A DNA stretch of 64,000 nucleotides, taken from positions 127,001 through 191,000 of the forward strand of contig NZ_CP005083.1 of assembly GCF_001563265.1 (NCBI RefSeq), in the 5' to 3' direction. The stretch's first letter is position 1, and every line of letters begins with the position of its first letter. Shown one piece after another: positions 62,117-64,000 of the stretch. The DNA comes from Sphingobium sp. TKS. Its GTDB lineage: Bacteria; Pseudomonadota; Alphaproteobacteria; Sphingomonadales; Sphingomonadaceae. Under the pieces are notes generated by a model that saw nothing but the letters and a program-made list of their open reading frames with translations, did no database searches and was not told where the DNA came from. The translations under genes were made by a program, and so were the position numbers.

Positions 62117-64000
62117 TTACTCCGCCGCCAGCAGCGCCTCAGCCCCGCCCAAATTCACCGAGACGAGGCGGCTCACCCCTCGCTCCACCATCGTCACGCC
62201 GAACAGGCGGTGCATGCGGGCCATCGTCACCGCATTGTGGCTGACGATCAGATAGCGCGTGTCGGTCTGCCCCACCATCACGTCGAGCAGATCGCAGAAG
62301 CGCTCCACATTAGCGTCGTCCAGCGGGGCGTCGACTTCGTCCAGCACGCAGATCGGGGCGGGGTTCGTCAGGAACAGGCCGAAGATCAGCGCGACGGCGG
62401 TGAGCGCTTGTTCGCCGCCAGAGAGCAGGGTGAGCGCGGCCAGCTTCTTGCCCGGCGGCTGGGCCATGATCTCCAGCCCCGCTTCCAAGGGATCGTCGCT
62501 GTCGATCAGTTCCAGATGCGCTTGGCCGCCGTTGAAGAGGGTGGTGAAGAGGCGGCGGAAATGGCCGTCCACCGCCTCGAACGCGGCGAGCAGGCGCTGG
62601 CGGCCCTCGCGGTTCAAACTGCCGATGGAACCGCGCAGGCGGTTGATGGCCTGGCTCAGTTCCTCGCTTTCGGCGCGGCTGTTGGCCTGGGTCGCTTCCA
62701 GTTCCTCCAGTTCCTGCGCGGCGACGAGGTTGACCGGGCCGATGCGTTCGCGCTCGGTAACGAGGCGGTCATGCTCGGCCTGTTCGGTCTGTGCGATGCG
62801 GATGTCGGCGCTGGCGAAGCCCAATTTCTCCGGCAGGACCGGGGGTGGGCATTCGAAGCGTTCGCCCGAAAGGCGGTTGGTTTCGACGCGCTTTTCGTCA
62901 GCCGCTTCGGCGCGGGCGACGGCGGTGGCGCGGGCTTCGCGGCATCCGGCGAGGGTTTCGCCAGCTTGGGCGGCGCGCTGCTCGGCGGTGCGCAGGGCGG
63001 CTTCGGCTTCGCTTTCCTCGCGGCGGGCGGTGTCGGCGGCTTGGGTCAGTGCGTCGCCTTGTTCGCCAAGCGTCGCGATGGCGGCGGCGAGCTGGTCCGG
63101 CTGCTCCGCAATGTCGGCGCGTTCCTGGGCGATGGCCTCGTTACGGTCGACCATGGCGGCGATGCGCTTGGCGGCTTCGCCTGCGCGGGCGCGCCAGCCC
63201 TTGGCCTCGGCATCGGCGGCGGCCATGCGTTCGCGGTCGCTGGCCAGAGCGCGGTCGGCCAGCGCCTGGTCGGCCTGAAGCTGGCTGACGGCAAGGCGGG
63301 CCTTTTCGCTGGCCTGTTGCAGCGTGGTGGCGAGGGTGCGGGTTTCCTCTCCGTCCGGCATGGCGGCGCGGGCGACTTGTGCCTTGTCGTGTTCGGCTTC
63401 AGCGGCGTCGAGGTCGGCGCGGGCTTCGGCCAGCCGTTCCTCAATCGCTTCGCGGCGGCCGGATAGGCGTTCGAGCGCGGTCGCGGCTTCGTCGGCGGCG
63501 CGCAGGGCGGTGCGCAGGCGCTGGTCGGCATTGGAGAGTTGCGTACGGCCGGTGGCAAGGGTCTGGGCTGCTTCGCGCTCGCAGGCGGCGGCAGAGTCCT
63601 GCGCCATGCGGCCGGCATCGACCTCGGCCTCAATGGCGGGACGGGCGGCGGCGATGGCGTCGAGGCGGTTGATGCGAATCAGGCGCTCGGCGGCGGCTGC
63701 GCCGCCTTCGATGGCGAGATAGCCGTCCCAGCGGCGGAGCTGGCCGTCCTTGGTGACGATCCGTTGGCCTACGGCGAGGGGATGGCCTTCGTCACTGTCC
63801 GTGACCGCGACCTGCGCAAGGCGGCGGGCAAGTTCCGGCGGCGCGGTCACATGGGTGGACAGCGCCGTGCAGCCCGCGGGCAGTGCGGGATCGCTGTCGA
63901 GCGGGGCGGCGCCTGCCCAGCGGCGTTTGCCTGTGGTGGCGATAGGGGCTTCCAGATCGTCGCCCAGCGCGGCGGCCAGGGCGCGTTCATAGCCGGGGGC
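62117..64000 (-). CDS. smc: Chromosome segregation protein SMC, C-terminal part (cut by the window edge)
   Basis: About 628 residues of the SMC chain. At the right edge the protein begins within the hinge (GYERALAAALGDDLEAP), followed by long Ala/Glu/Arg-rich coiled coil, then the C-terminal ATPase head with the ABC signature LLSGGEQALTAVALIFG and Walker B VLDEVDAPLDDANVERF. The first half lies beyond 64000. SMC compacts and segregates the chromosome with ScpAB. Confidence 0.93.
   Translation of the reverse strand, partial: APGYERALAAALGDDLEAPIATTGKRRWAGAAPLDSDPALPAGCTALSTHVTAPPELARRLAQVAVTDSDEGHPLAVGQRIVTKDGQLRRWDGYLAIEGGAAAAERLIRINRLDAIAAARPAIEAEVDAGRMAQDSAAACEREAAQTLATGRTQLSNADQRLRTALRAADEAATALERLSGRREAIEERLAEARADLDAAEAEHDKAQVARAAMPDGEETRTLATTLQQASEKARLAVSQLQADQALADRALASDRERMAAADAEAKGWRARAGEAAKRIAAMVDRNEAIAQERADIAEQPDQLAAAIATLGEQGDALTQAADTARREESEAEAALRTAEQRAAQAGETLAGCREARATAVARAEAADEKRVETNRLSGERFECPPPVLPEKLGFASADIRIAQTEQAEHDRLVTERERIGPVNLVAAQELEELEATQANSRAESEELSQAINRLRGSIGSLNREGRQRLLAAFEAVDGHFRRLFTTLFNGGQAHLELIDSDDPLEAGLEIMAQPPGKKLAALTLLSGGEQALTAVALIFGLFLTNPAPICVLDEVDAPLDDANVERFCDLLDVMVGQTDTRYLIVSHNAVTMARMHRLFGVTMVERGVSRLVSVNLGGAEALLAAE

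Noticed and set aside
1..64000. CRISPR arrays, rRNA genes, complete insertion sequences
   Set aside because: No regularly spaced repeats, rRNA-like sequence or transposase genes were seen on reading; only integrase remnants support mobility.

Overview
The window reads as part of a sphingomonad (Sphingomonadaceae, Alphaproteobacteria) chromosome. Pointers are GC-rich coding, two large TonB-dependent receptors, a plant-type glutamate-cysteine ligase, the ruvA-ruvB pair, and small hairpin repeats of the kind common in these genomes. Genus and species cannot be read from it.

About 1-46.3 kb is an accessory catabolic region ending at a tRNA-Leu gene. (1) 0-10 kb: a LysR regulator diverges from a same-strand run of alcohol dehydrogenase-like oxidoreductase, SDR, TonB receptor, Old Yellow Enzyme, FAD hydroxylase, beta-keto acid cleavage enzyme (BKACE) and a thiolase cut after about 130 codons. 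(2) 9.94-12.0 kb: mobile-element debris, with the tail of an unknown protein, a tyrosine recombinase remnant built from two unrelated parts, and a 56-aa ORF. (3) 12.2-19.1 kb: a TetR-WrbA quinone-reductase module with three copies of one operator, then a Crp-family regulator, an alpha-hydroxy-acid dehydrogenase and a fused indolepyruvate ferredoxin oxidoreductase. (4) 19.1-37.7 kb: TetR, TonB receptor, MFS transporter, then two paralogous modules, each with an amidohydrolase, a fumarylacetoacetase-like hydrolase and a metallo-beta-lactamase-fold protein. The second module adds an acetoacetate decarboxylase-like protein and two alcohol dehydrogenases. An HxlR regulator with a perfect operator-like palindrome and a quinone oxidoreductase lie between them. 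(5) 37.8-45.4 kb: a broken 2-hydroxyacid dehydrogenase, a beta-oxidation operon (fadB-like intact, thiolase and acyl-CoA dehydrogenase broken) and divergent scoAB. A truncated integrase and tRNA-Leu(CAG) close the region.

From 46.5 kb to the right edge the content is ordinary chromosome: glyoxalase genes, a lipoprotein, acyl-CoA synthetase, ruvBA, a ClpP-like protein, membrane proteins, gshA, rsmE, ubiA, a phospholipase D-family protein and the 3' part of smc.

My reading (inference) is that the island encodes uptake and oxidative breakdown of an aromatic or polyketide-like compound. Hydroxylation, reduction and hydrolysis of 1,3-dicarbonyl intermediates would feed acetoacetate and acyl-CoA into central metabolism. 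Two separately regulated quinone reductases suggest quinone-like intermediates. A recurring palindrome (TTCAACCGGTTGAA-like, six sites) links the second TonB receptor, the second hydrolase module and the fadB/scoAB region into one probable regulon. Several genes between 28 and 41.6 kb carry frameshifts or nonsense codons, so part of the pathway looks decayed.
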